Below are positions 44,110-51,642 of a stretch of 64,000 nt of DNA, in pieces. The stretch's first letter is position 1, and every line of letters starts with the position of its first letter. The stretch is from Streptomyces antibioticus (GTDB lineage Bacteria; Actinomycetota; Actinomycetes; Streptomycetales; Streptomycetaceae), in contig NZ_KQ948424.1 in the NCBI RefSeq assembly GCF_001514065.1, positions 593,568 to 657,567 of the forward strand, in the 5' to 3' direction. The translations under genes were made by a program, and so were the position numbers. The notes under the pieces were generated by a model that did no database searches, had not been told where the DNA came from, and saw nothing but the letters and a program-made list of their open reading frames with translations.

Positions 44110-45303
44110 TCAGAGAATCACGTGCGGCAGAAAGCGCGCGTATTCGTCGGTCACCAGTCCGGCCGACTCGCGGATGCCGAGGCCCGCCGACTCGTCCTCG
44201 ACGACCCAGGCGCCCAGGACGACGCGGTTGCCGTCGAAGTCGGGCAGGGGTGCCAACTCCTGGTAGCAGCAGGCCTCTTCGCGCAGGACGGGGGCGGTGC
44301 CCGTGGTGTCCGGGGCGTGGAGGGTGACGCCGGCGCCCTCGCGGCCGAGCAGTGGTTTGGCGACGTAGCCCGTCGTCGTCGCCAGCTGCCTCGGCCCGTC
44401 GAGATAGGCGGGGAGGAGGTTCGGATGGCCCGGGTAGAGCTCCCAGAGAATGGCCAGAAGTGCCTTGTTGCTCAGGAGCATCTTCCAGGCGGGCTCGATC
44501 CACAGGGTGGTGCCGGTGCCGCCGCCGTTGTCGAGGGTGTCGAGGACGTGGTCGGCGAAGCGGTCGGTGGTCAGCCACTCCCACGGGTAGAGCTTGAAGC
44601 AGCTGCGGATGAAGCGCAGTTGCTGGTCGACGAAGCGACCGGAGAGAGGGTCCCAGCCGATCTCCTCCATGGAGATCCAGGCGGTGTCGAGGCCGGCCTG
44701 CTCGGCGGTCTCCTGGAGGTAGGCGACCGTCATCAGGTCCTCGCCGAGCTCGTCGGCGGAGGAGTACGCGAAGTACAGCGGGCTGCCCGGCGGGAGCAGC
44801 GCGGCCTGCTTCTTCCAGGCGGCGACGAGGCGTTCGTGCAGGGAGTTCCACTGGTCGGCGCCGGGGAAGCGCTCCTCCATCCAGAACCACTGCGGGGAGG
44901 CGGCCTCGACGAGGGAGGTGGGGGTGTCGGCGTTGTACTCCAGCAGCTTGGCCGGGCCGCTGCCGTCGTAGCGGAGGTCGAAGCGGCCGTAGACGGAGGG
45001 GAGTTCGGCGCGGCGGCGCCAGGCCTCGGCGACCGCGTCGGCGACGCGCGGGTCGGTGATGCCGAGGTCGGCGAAGCGGTTCGCGGTGACGATGTGGTCC
45101 GCCGCCGCCAGGCACATGCGGTGGAGCTCCTCGACCACGTCCTCCAGGGCCTCGACCTCCTCCAGGGAGAAGGCGTAGTAGGCGCTCTCGTCCCAGTAGG
45201 GGCGCAGGGAGTCGTCGGGGTAGCGGGTGAGCGGGTAGATGAGGCCCTGTTCCTCGACGGTCTGCTGCCAGCCGGGGCGGGGCTCGATGGTGCGGCGTTC
45301 CAT
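44110..45303 (-). CDS. Glutathionylspermidine synthase-like (YgiC/YjfC type) ATP-grasp enzyme
   Basis: The protein has 397 residues. The synthetase domain of the GSP_synth family is present: start ERRTIEPRPGWQQTVEEQGL, the acidic and Arg-rich blocks YDGSGPAKLLEYNADTPTSL and IEPAWKMLLSNKALLAILWE, and the ATP-grasp end AKPLLGREGAGVTL. These enzymes form an amide bond using ATP. The true substrates of the short YgiC-like forms, which lack the amidase domain, are not established, and Streptomyces lacks glutathione and uses mycothiol. A lipoprotein gene similar to YgiB stands directly upstream (45346..45702). Confidence 0.88.
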   Translation of the reverse strand: MERRTIEPRPGWQQTVEEQGLIYPLTRYPDDSLRPYWDESAYYAFSLEEVEALEDVVEELHRMCLAAADHIVTANRFADLGITDPRVADAVAEAWRRRAELPSVYGRFDLRYDGSGPAKLLEYNADTPTSLVEAASPQWFWMEERFPGADQWNSLHERLVAAWKKQAALLPPGSPLYFAYSSADELGEDLMTVAYLQETAEQAGLDTAWISMEEIGWDPLSGRFVDQQLRFIRSCFKLYPWEWLTTDRFADHVLDTLDNGGGTGTTLWIEPAWKMLLSNKALLAILWELYPGHPNLLPAYLDGPRQLATTTGYVAKPLLGREGAGVTLHAPDTTGTAPVLREEACCYQELAPLPDFDGNRVVLGAWVVEDESAGLGIRESAGLVTDEYARFLPHVIL

Positions 45304-45345
45304 GGCGTCTCTCTGTGGCCTGTCCGTACGTGCGTGCGTCCGCGC

Positions 45346-45702
45346 TCAGCCGCCGCCGCTGCCGCCGGAGCAGCCGAAGCCGCCGCGGTCGACGGCCTCG
45401 CTCTTGCTGAAAGTGCCGTAGTCGGCGCGGCCGTTGCTGACGTCGGCGTCGTAGTACCAGGCGGCGTCGGCGCTCTTGCCGGTGCCGGACTTCTTCTTGC
45501 CGCCCTTGGCCGAGGAGGAGCCGGAGCTGCCGGTGTTGCAGTTCTTGTCGGCGACGACCTTGTAGCCCTCGTAGGTGTAGCTGTCGCGGTCAACGCAGCG
45601 GCGGTCGGGGTCGGAGCCGCAGGAGGTCAGTGCCGCCGCGACGACTCCCATGCCGCCGAGCACGACCGTGCTGGAGCGCAGCCGTCGCCGAGTTTCCGCC
45701 AT
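45346..45702 (-). CDS. Small YgiB-like lipoprotein upstream of the GSP-synthase-like gene
   Basis: The protein has 118 residues from ATG 45702, with GGGGGAGACAGGGAAC upstream. The lipobox is LTSC with C28. The mature part has cysteines (RRCVDRDSY, KNCNTGSS), a Ser/Gly/Lys linker and an ending AVDRGGFGCSGGSGG. E. coli YgiB, encoded with YgiC, is also a short secreted protein ending in an RGGFG motif, so this looks like the partner of the synthetase-like enzyme encoded 42 bp downstream. The role is unknown; similarity rests on context and a short motif. Confidence 0.75.
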   Translation of the reverse strand: MAETRRRLRSSTVVLGGMGVVAAALTSCGSDPDRRCVDRDSYTYEGYKVVADKNCNTGSSGSSSAKGGKKKSGTGKSADAAWYYDADVSNGRADYGTFSKSEAVDRGGFGCSGGSGGG

Positions 45703-45805
45703 GTTCCCTGTCTCCCCCGTGGTGCGTCGGGCCGTTGTCCGGCGGTCAGCCTAGAGATCGGTGAGAGTGCCCGTGCAGCCACCCCGTCCGTCTTCACCGC
45801 TCCCC

Positions 45806-45811
45806 TACAGT
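45806..45811 (+). promoter_or_regulatory. -10 element predicting a leaderless transcript
   Basis: TACAGT ends 6 nt before GTG 45818. No ribosome-binding site precedes the start codon. No -35 was identified. Confidence 0.4.
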
Positions 45812-45817
45812 CACTTT

Positions 45818-46681
45818 GTGATCTTTGGGATGGTGTGTGCGCTCGGTGCGGCGGTCTGTTTCGGTACGGCGACGGTGTTGCAGGCGGTCGCCGCACGGGC
45901 GGCCGGCACTGGTGGGGGCGGGGAGGCGGCGCTGCTGCTGCGTGCGGTGCGGCAGTGGCGGTATGTGGCGGGGCTGGTGCTGGACGGGCTGGGGTTCGTG
46001 CTGCAGATCGTGGCACTGCGGTCGATTCCGATCTACGCGGTCGGGGCGGCGCTGGCGTCGAGCCTCGCGGTGACGGCGGTGGTCGCGGCGCGGTTGCTGC
46101 GGACGCGGTTGAGCGGGGTGGAGTGGGCGGCGGTGGCGGTGGTGTGTGCCGGGCTCGCAATGCTGGGGGTGGCGTCCGGGACGGAGGGGGATCTGGGCGG
46201 GCCGCCGGCGCTGAAGTGGGTGATGCTCGGGGTGGCCGTGGGGGTGCTGCTGCTCGGGCTCGCGGGTGGGCGGCTGTCGGGGCGCTGGCGTGGGCCGGTG
46301 CTCGGGCTGGGGGCGGGGTTCGGTTTCGGGGTGGTCGAGGTGGCGGTGCGGTTGATCGACTCACTCGCCCCGTCGTCGCTGCTCACGCATCCGGCGACGT
46401 ATGCGCTGCTCATCGGCGGGGGCGCCGCGTTCCTCTGTCTGACGTCGGCGTTGCAGCGGGGTTCGGTGACGACGGCGACCGCGGCGATGGTGATCGGGGA
46501 GACGGTCGGACCCGCGCTGGTGGGGGTGGTGTGGCTCGGGGACCGTACGAGGGAGGGGCTGGAGTGGCTGGCGGTGCTGGGGTTTCTGGTGGCGGTGGTC
46601 GGCGCGCTGGGGTTGGCACGGTTCGGGGAGGCGCCTGCCTCCGACGGTGAGGCCGAGATGGGTGCCGCGGTGTCCGGGTGA
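45818..46681 (+). CDS. DMT/EamA-like ten-helix membrane protein
   Basis: The protein has 287 residues from GTG 45818. It has about nine or ten membrane helices in two similar halves (FGMVCALGAAVCFGTATVLQ opening; VGAALASSLAVTAVVAARLL; ATAAMVIGETVGPALVGVVW; LAVLGFLVAVVGALGLARFG). The paired arrangement and final helix motif fit drug/metabolite-type transporters. Substrate is unknown. The gene is divergent from the lipoprotein gene, and a 40-bp tandem repeat begins at the last base of its stop codon. Confidence 0.78.
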   Translation: MIFGMVCALGAAVCFGTATVLQAVAARAAGTGGGGEAALLLRAVRQWRYVAGLVLDGLGFVLQIVALRSIPIYAVGAALASSLAVTAVVAARLLRTRLSGVEWAAVAVVCAGLAMLGVASGTEGDLGGPPALKWVMLGVAVGVLLLGLAGGRLSGRWRGPVLGLGAGFGFGVVEVAVRLIDSLAPSSLLTHPATYALLIGGGAAFLCLTSALQRGSVTTATAAMVIGETVGPALVGVVWLGDRTREGLEWLAVLGFLVAVVGALGLARFGEAPASDGEAEMGAAVSG

Positions 46682-46838
46682 CCGACTCGGGGACGGCGCC
46701 TTGACCCATCCCGCCGGGCAACCGACTCAGGGACGGCACCCTGGCCCACCCCGCCGGGCAACCGACTCAGGGACGGCACCCTGGCCCACCCCTCCAGGCA
46801 ACCGACTCAAGGACAGCACCCTGGCCCCCCGCCGGACA
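46681..46838. repeat. About four-copy 40-bp tandem repeat between convergent genes
   Basis: Units start at 46681, 46721, 46761 and 46801. Units 2 and 3 are nearly identical, unit 1 has a few substitutions, and the last is shortened and more diverged. Each unit begins ACCGACTC and includes a G-C rich stretch able to pair (GCCC with GGGC). The repeat starts on the final A of the upstream TGA and runs to just before the MocR-type gene stop at 46866. Confidence 0.9.
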
Positions 46839-46865
46839 TCGCGTCGGCAGTCGGCGAGCGGGCTT

Positions 46866-48263
46866 CTACGGCATCGCCCTGCACAACGCCTCCAGCGCAC
46901 CCGCCCACCCGCTGTCCGACGGGGTGCCGTAGCCGACGACCACCGCGTCCAGGCCGTCGGAGAGGGCCTCGGGGTGGCGGAAGTAGGAGAGGCCGTGGAG
47001 GGCCACGCCCTGCCAGGCGGCTGACTGGACGACGGAGTGTTCGGTGCCGGGCGGGAGGCGGAGGACGGCGTGGAGGCCGGCGGCGATGCCGGTGATGTGG
47101 ACGTCGGGGGCCTCGGCGGTGAGGGCGGTGAGCAGGGCGTCCCGGCGGCGGCGGTAGCGGAGGCGGGAGGCGCGGACGTGGCGGTCGTAGGCGCCGGAGG
47201 TGAGGAACTCCGCCAGGGTCAGCTGGTCCAGGGCGCTGGAGGTGTCGACCTTGCCCTTCGCCGCCGCGGTCTCCGCAGCCAGGGACGGGGGCAGCACCAT
47301 CCAGGCCAGCCGGAGGCCGGGGGCCAGGGCCTTGCTCGCGGTGCCGAGGTAGACGACGTGGTCGGGGTCGAGGCCCTGGAGGGCGCCGACGGGCTGGCGG
47401 TCGTAGCGGAACTCGCCGTCGTAGTCGTCCTCCAGGATCAGACCGCCGGTGCGGCGGGCCCAGTCGACCACCGCGGTGCGGCGGCCCCGGTGGAGCGGGA
47501 GGCCCATCGGGAACTGGTGGGCGGAGGTGAGCAGGACCGCGCCCGCGTCGCCGAGGTCCGCCGGGTCGGTGCCCCGGTCGTCGTAGGGCAGGGGCGGGGT
47601 GCGCAGGCCGGCTTGCGTGAGCTGCTTCCAGTGCGCGTCGAGGCCGTAAGACTCCACGGCGACGGTGTGGACGCCGCGGGCCCGCAGGACCGTGCCGAGC
47701 AGGCGCAGGCCGTGGGCGATGCCCGAGCACACCAGGATGCGGTCGGGGTCGGCGCGGACGCCGCGGGCGCGGGCGCGGGCGAGGTAGCCGGCGAGGGCGG
47801 TGCGCAGTTCGGGGCGGCCGCGGGGGTCGCCGTAGCCGAGGGCGTGGTGCGGGGCCGCGAGGAGGGCGCGGCGGGCGGCCTTGAGCCACTCGGCGCGGGG
47901 GAAGGCGGCCAGGTCGGGGGTTCCGGGGCGGAAGTCGTGGGTGGGGCGGTGCGGTACGCGGGGGCCCGGACCGCCCGTGGGCGAGGTCGGGGTCGTCACC
48001 GTGCCGTCCGCGACCCTTGTGCCCGAGCCCTGCCGGGCGGTGAGCCAGCCTTCGGCGACCAGGTCGGCGTAGGCGTCGGCGACGGTGTTGCGGGCGATGC
48101 CCAGGTCGGTGGCGAGGCTACGGGAGGAGGGCAACCGGGTGCCCGGAGCCAGGCGGCCGGTGCGGACCGCCTCGCGCAGGGCGTCGGTCAGGCCCCGGCG
48201 CAGGTGTGGGCCGGCGGGTTCCAGATGAAGGTCGACGCCCAAAGTGGCCCATGATTTCGCCAT
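46866..48263 (-). CDS. MocR/PdxR-type (GntR-aminotransferase) transcriptional regulator
   Basis: The protein has 465 residues. The N-terminal GntR winged helix is at about 15-85 (LTDALREAVRTGRLAPGTRL, SSRSLATDLGIARNTVADAY, EGWLTARQGSGTRVA). The fold-type I aminotransferase domain follows, with LEDDYDGEFRYDRQPVGALQ and the PLP lysine in LGTASKALAPGLRLAW. Such regulators bind PLP and often an amino-group ligand, and commonly regulate the divergent gene. Only 47 bp separate it from the AhpD-like gene at 48311, so the AhpD/AhpD/PEP-mutase set is the likely target. A TATGGT hexamer on the minus strand ends 8 nt before its ATG. Confidence 0.92.
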   Translation of the reverse strand: MAKSWATLGVDLHLEPAGPHLRRGLTDALREAVRTGRLAPGTRLPSSRSLATDLGIARNTVADAYADLVAEGWLTARQGSGTRVADGTVTTPTSPTGGPGPRVPHRPTHDFRPGTPDLAAFPRAEWLKAARRALLAAPHHALGYGDPRGRPELRTALAGYLARARARGVRADPDRILVCSGIAHGLRLLGTVLRARGVHTVAVESYGLDAHWKQLTQAGLRTPPLPYDDRGTDPADLGDAGAVLLTSAHQFPMGLPLHRGRRTAVVDWARRTGGLILEDDYDGEFRYDRQPVGALQGLDPDHVVYLGTASKALAPGLRLAWMVLPPSLAAETAAAKGKVDTSSALDQLTLAEFLTSGAYDRHVRASRLRYRRRRDALLTALTAEAPDVHITGIAAGLHAVLRLPPGTEHSVVQSAAWQGVALHGLSYFRHPEALSDGLDAVVVGYGTPSDSGWAGALEALCRAMP

Positions 48264-48310
48264 GGGAATGGACCATACCGGTGGGCTGCCTCGAATCTAG
48301 GGTCGAGGAC

Positions 48311-48904
48311 ATGACGACGCACACCGACGAGACGCACACCGACGACAGGACACCCACCGACCGCACCGGCACCGACCGCGCCAGCACCGGCCGCACCGAC
48401 CGCACCGACCGCCCCGGCCACGCCACCGCGGGCTACGCCCCTGAGCACACCCCGCGCCTCGCCTGGGCCGAGCAGGCGCCCGAGGTCTTCAAGGCGATGA
48501 TCCGGCTCGACGCCGCCGCCCGGAAGGGCCTCGACCCGAAGCTGCTGGAGCTGGTGAAGGTGCGCGCCTCGCAGATCAACCGCTGCGCGCTCTGCGTCGA
48601 CATGCACAGCAAGGACGCGCTGGCGGCGGGCGAGAGCGTGGAGCGGATCGTGCAGCTCAGCGCGTGGGAGGAGTCGGAGCACTTCTACACCGAGCGGGAG
48701 CTGGCGGCACTGGCGCTGACGGAGGCGGTGACCGTGCTGACCGACGGGTTCGTGCCGGACGCGGTGTACGAGCGGGCGGCGGCGCACTTCGAGGACGCCG
48801 AGCTGGCGCAGCTGATCGCGGCGATCACGGTGATCAACGCGTGGAACCGGTTCGGGGTGACCTGCCGTCTGGTGCCCGGGCACTACCAGCCGGGCCACAA
48901 GTGA
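48311..48904 (+). CDS. AhpD-like carboxymuconolactone decarboxylase family protein
   Basis: The protein has 197 residues from ATG 48311, with GAGGAC directly upstream. The first 45 residues are a Thr/Asp/Arg-rich repetitive tail from a short DNA repeat. The catalytic core is LVKVRASQINRCALCVDMHS with the C-x2-C-x3-H redox motif of AhpD, then LSAWEESEHFYTERELAALA and ITVINAWNRFGVT. It may act as a peroxidase or thiol reductase partner, or a decarboxylase-fold protein of unknown substrate. It overlaps its paralogue downstream by 4 bp (GTGA). Confidence 0.88.
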   Translation: MTTHTDETHTDDRTPTDRTGTDRASTGRTDRTDRPGHATAGYAPEHTPRLAWAEQAPEVFKAMIRLDAAARKGLDPKLLELVKVRASQINRCALCVDMHSKDALAAGESVERIVQLSAWEESEHFYTERELAALALTEAVTVLTDGFVPDAVYERAAAHFEDAELAQLIAAITVINAWNRFGVTCRLVPGHYQPGHK

Positions 48905-49347
48905 CGGCGCGTACGCGGCTGTTGGACGCGTCGGTCGCGCAGGCCATGTCCGCGCTCAGCGCCGCCGCGAAGAGAGGCCTCGGGGATCCCGCGCTCGCCG
49001 AACTCGTCGTGATCCGGGCCTCGCAGCTCAACCACTGCGCGTTCTGCCTCGACATGCATCTGCGCATCGCCCGCGAACACGGGGTGCCGGAGCGGCAGTT
49101 GGATCTGCTGGCCGCCTGGGAGGAGGCCGAGGGGGTCTTCGACGAGCGGGAGCGGGCGGCGCTCGCGCTGACGGAGGCGGTGACCGTCCTCACGGAAGGG
49201 TTCGTGCCGGACTCGGTGTACGAGACGGCCGCCAAGCACTTCGACGACGCGCAGCTCGCCCATCTGATCGGGCTGGTCGTCGCCATCAACAACTGGAACC
49301 GGGTGATGGTGAGCCGCCGCATCCCGCCGGGAGGTCACACAGCATGA
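48901..49347 (+). CDS. AhpD-like carboxymuconolactone decarboxylase family protein, tandem paralogue
   Basis: The protein has 148 residues from GTG 48901. The core LVVIRASQLNHCAFCLDMHL keeps the C-x2-C-x3-H motif. The second half (LLAAWEEAEGVFDERERAAL, LTEAVTVLTEGFVPDSVYET, VVAINNWNRVMV) is close to the gene just upstream, so the pair arose by duplication. It lacks the repetitive N-terminal tail. Both ends overlap neighbours: GTGA with the first copy and ATGA with the PEP-mutase-like gene, indicating one operon. Two copies suggest a mixed oligomer or differing substrates. Confidence 0.88.
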   Translation: MTARTRLLDASVAQAMSALSAAAKRGLGDPALAELVVIRASQLNHCAFCLDMHLRIAREHGVPERQLDLLAAWEEAEGVFDERERAALALTEAVTVLTEGFVPDSVYETAAKHFDDAQLAHLIGLVVAINNWNRVMVSRRIPPGGHTA

Positions 49348-50084
49348 GCGTCGGAGGGGCACCCGTCATGAGCAAGGTCGAGATCTTCCGCCGGCTCCAT
49401 CGGCGCCGGGCCGCGGACGATCCGCTCGTCCTGCCGGGGCCGTGGGACGCGGCCAGCGCCCGGGTGTTCGCCGAGACCGGCTACCCGGCGCTCGCGACGC
49501 CCAGCGCGGGGGTCGCCGCCTCGCTGGGCCATGAGGACGGGCAGACCCCGGCCGACGAGATGTTCGCGGCGGTCGCGCGGATCACCCGCGCGGTGGACGT
49601 ACCGGTGTCGGCGGACGTCGAGGGCGGGTACGGGCTGGCTCCCAAGGAGCTGGTGGAGCGGCTGCTGGAGGCGGGTGCCGTGGGCTGCAACCTTGAGGAC
49701 TCCAACGGGGGTGTCCTCAAGGACCCGCACCAGCATGCCGAGTGGCTCGCCGAGGTGCGTTACGCGGCCGGGGGCGAGCTCTTCGTCAACGCCCGTATCG
49801 ACACCTTCCTGCACGGGGACGGTGATCCCGAACAGGCCATCGAGCGGGCCGCGTTGTACACGGCCGCGGGCGCCGACTGCGTGTATCCGATCACCGCCCC
49901 GGCGGACGTACTGCCGCTGCTGCGGTCCGGGATCCACGGGCCGGTGAACGTGATCGCGAAGGTCGGCACGGGCCCCTCGCCCGCCGAGCTGGGCGAACTC
50001 GGGGCCACCCGCATCACGTTCGGGCCGGGCCTTCAGCGGCGGGCGAGCGCGATCCTCCACGACCTGGTGGAGGAGATGCGCTGA
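49344..50084 (+). CDS. Isocitrate lyase/PEP mutase superfamily protein
   Basis: The protein has 246 residues from ATG 49344. ATG 49368, behind GGAGGGG, is an alternative. Family blocks are LPGPWDAASARVFAETGYPA, TPSAGVAASLGHEDGQ, VPVSADVEGGYG with Mg-binding acidic residues, and AVGCNLEDSNGG. Members cut or form C-C or C-P bonds next to a carboxylate; the lack of the isocitrate-lyase KKCGH motif places it with the oxaloacetate hydrolase/PEP mutase side. Its gene is translationally coupled to the AhpD-like pair. A 29-bp repeat begins at the last base of its stop. Confidence 0.88.
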   Translation: MSVGGAPVMSKVEIFRRLHRRRAADDPLVLPGPWDAASARVFAETGYPALATPSAGVAASLGHEDGQTPADEMFAAVARITRAVDVPVSADVEGGYGLAPKELVERLLEAGAVGCNLEDSNGGVLKDPHQHAEWLAEVRYAAGGELFVNARIDTFLHGDGDPEQAIERAALYTAAGADCVYPITAPADVLPLLRSGIHGPVNVIAKVGTGPSPAELGELGATRITFGPGLQRRASAILHDLVEEMR

Positions 50085-50141
50085 CGGGCAAGCAGCCTCG
50101 TCACCATCAGAAACGGGCAAGCGGCCTCGTCACTGTCAGAA
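50084..50141. repeat. Two-copy 29-bp direct repeat at convergent stops
   Basis: Units 50084-50112 and 50113-50141 match except at three positions. The first starts on the last A of the upstream TGA; the second includes the stop codon of the convergent gene at 50136. Confidence 0.85.
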
Positions 50142-50510
50142 GCGGACCTCCGGCGTGCGGTAGACCTTGCCGTTGCTCATCTGCCAGCCGGAGGCCCCGG
50201 TGCGGGTGCCCTTGGGGCACTGGAACCACGGCGAGGTGTAGGTGTCGTAGCCGTCGATCCTGCCGTCCTTGAACACCTTCGGGCTCTGTCCGTCGGGGCC
50301 GAAGCACGTCACGCCGAACTTGCCGGTGGCGGACCTGGAGGTGGTGTTGGAGAACTTGACCTTGACCTTGGTCCCCGACTTGGTGATGCACCGCTTGGTC
50401 AGCTTTCCGCTGCAGTGCCACGTGGTGGCGGCGTCCGCGGACGGGGCGGCCAGCCCGAGAAGCGAGAACGTGGTGAGGGCGGCCAGGGAGAGAGAAGCGA
50501 TCTTCTTCAT
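50136..50510 (-). CDS. Small secreted protein with four cysteines
   Basis: The protein has 124 residues from ATG 50510, with GAGG upstream. A signal peptide (KKIASLSLAALTTFSLLGLA, cleavage after ADA) leads to a mature domain of about 97 residues. It carries four cysteines (TWHCSG, KRCIT, VTCFG, FQCPKG) that could make two disulfides, and aromatic/glycine-rich strands (GYDTYTSPWFQ, GASGWQMSNGK). I do not recognise a family. The C-terminus (KVYRTPEVRF) overlaps the repeat at 50084-50141. Confidence 0.75.
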   Translation of the reverse strand: MKKIASLSLAALTTFSLLGLAAPSADAATTWHCSGKLTKRCITKSGTKVKVKFSNTTSRSATGKFGVTCFGPDGQSPKVFKDGRIDGYDTYTSPWFQCPKGTRTGASGWQMSNGKVYRTPEVRF

Positions 50511-50681
50511 GCGCCTCAGCTCACCAGAGGATGCGGGCCGCGACGAAATCGGTTTCGCCCGGATGACACCGATTCACGGCACCCTCTCGACGGATCTCCC
50601 CAAAGGGAACACACGGAGATAACCGTCGCTTGACCGACCTAACAGACCTCCAACAAGACAACGGATTGCCAACGGGGAGGT
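50511..50681. promoter_or_regulatory. 171-bp spacer upstream of the small secreted protein gene
   Basis: The spacer holds CGAAA-TCGG-TTTCG (50544-50557) and ATCGGT/ACCGAT arms around it, which form a modest hairpin. It lies upstream of the secreted-protein gene and just past the stop of the glycine-betaine operon, so it may contain that operon's terminator and the secreted-protein promoter. Confidence 0.35.
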
Positions 50682-51641
50682 TCAGGAGAGCCACGCCCGC
50701 CAGGTGGACTCATGCCCTTCCACCCACTTCTTCGCCGCCTGCTCCGGCGTCAGCTTCTGGTCGGCGATCATCAGGGAGACCTCGTTCTGGTCCTCGGTCG
50801 TCCACCGGAACTTCTTCAGGAAGGCCGCGGCCTTCCCGCCGGAGCGGGCGAAGTCGGAGTTGAGGTACTTCTCCAGCGGGGTGTGCGGGTAGGCGCAGGC
50901 GACCTTGTCCGGGTCGGCGTCGCAGCCCTCCTTGTAGGCGGGGAGCTTCACCTCGGTCATGGGGACCTTCTTGAACAGCCACTGCGGCGCGTACCAGTAG
51001 GTGAGGAAGGGCTTCTTCTCCTTGGCGAACTGCTTGATCTGGGTGATCTGCGCGGCCTCGGAGCCGGCGAAGACGACCTGGTAGTCCAGGTCCAGGTTGG
51101 CCACGAGCGCCTTGTCGTTGGTGACGTACGACGGGGAGCCGTCCATGAGCTGGCCCTTGCCGCCGCTCTCCGCGGTGCGCATGAGGTCGGCGTACTTGTT
51201 GAGGTTCTTCCAGTTGGTGACGTCGGGGTGCTGCTGGGCGAAGTACGTGGGGACGTACCAGCCGATGTGCCCGGTGACGCCGAGTTCGCCGCCGCGCGTG
51301 ATGGTCTTCTTGTCGTCGACGTAGCGCTTTTCCTGTTCGGGGTGGCCCCAGTCCTCCAGGATCGCGTCGACCCGGCCCTGGCTGAGCGCGTCCCAGGCGG
51401 GGACCTCGTCGACCTGGACGGTGTCGACGCGGTAGCCGAGCTCGTGCTCCAGGAGGTACTGGGCGACGGCCACGTTGGCCTGGGCGCCGACCCAGGACTG
51501 GACGGAGAGGGTCACCGTCTTCGAGCCCTGGGCGTTGGCGAACGGCGAGGCCTGCTTGGTCATGTCGGCGGCGCCGCAGCCCGTGAGCAGCAGCAGCGAG
51601 CCGACCGCGGCGGTCGCACACAGGCGGGTACGGATACGCAT
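50682..51641 (-). CDS. Glycine-betaine/proline-type ABC transporter substrate-binding lipoprotein
   Basis: The protein has 319 residues. The signal peptide ends in the lipobox LLTGC, so the mature protein is lipid-anchored at the outer face. The OpuAC-type domain shows SWVGAQANVAVAQYLLEHEL, ILEDWGHPEQEK, VTGHIGWYVPTYFA and FLTYWYAPQWLFKKV, with the aromatic residues that cage quaternary ammonium groups. It delivers glycine betaine or a related osmolyte to the permease encoded just upstream in the operon (51643..53583), with one base between the genes. Confidence 0.93.
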   Translation of the reverse strand: MRIRTRLCATAAVGSLLLLTGCGAADMTKQASPFANAQGSKTVTLSVQSWVGAQANVAVAQYLLEHELGYRVDTVQVDEVPAWDALSQGRVDAILEDWGHPEQEKRYVDDKKTITRGGELGVTGHIGWYVPTYFAQQHPDVTNWKNLNKYADLMRTAESGGKGQLMDGSPSYVTNDKALVANLDLDYQVVFAGSEAAQITQIKQFAKEKKPFLTYWYAPQWLFKKVPMTEVKLPAYKEGCDADPDKVACAYPHTPLEKYLNSDFARSGGKAAAFLKKFRWTTEDQNEVSLMIADQKLTPEQAAKKWVEGHESTWRAWLS

Positions 51642-51642
51642 G

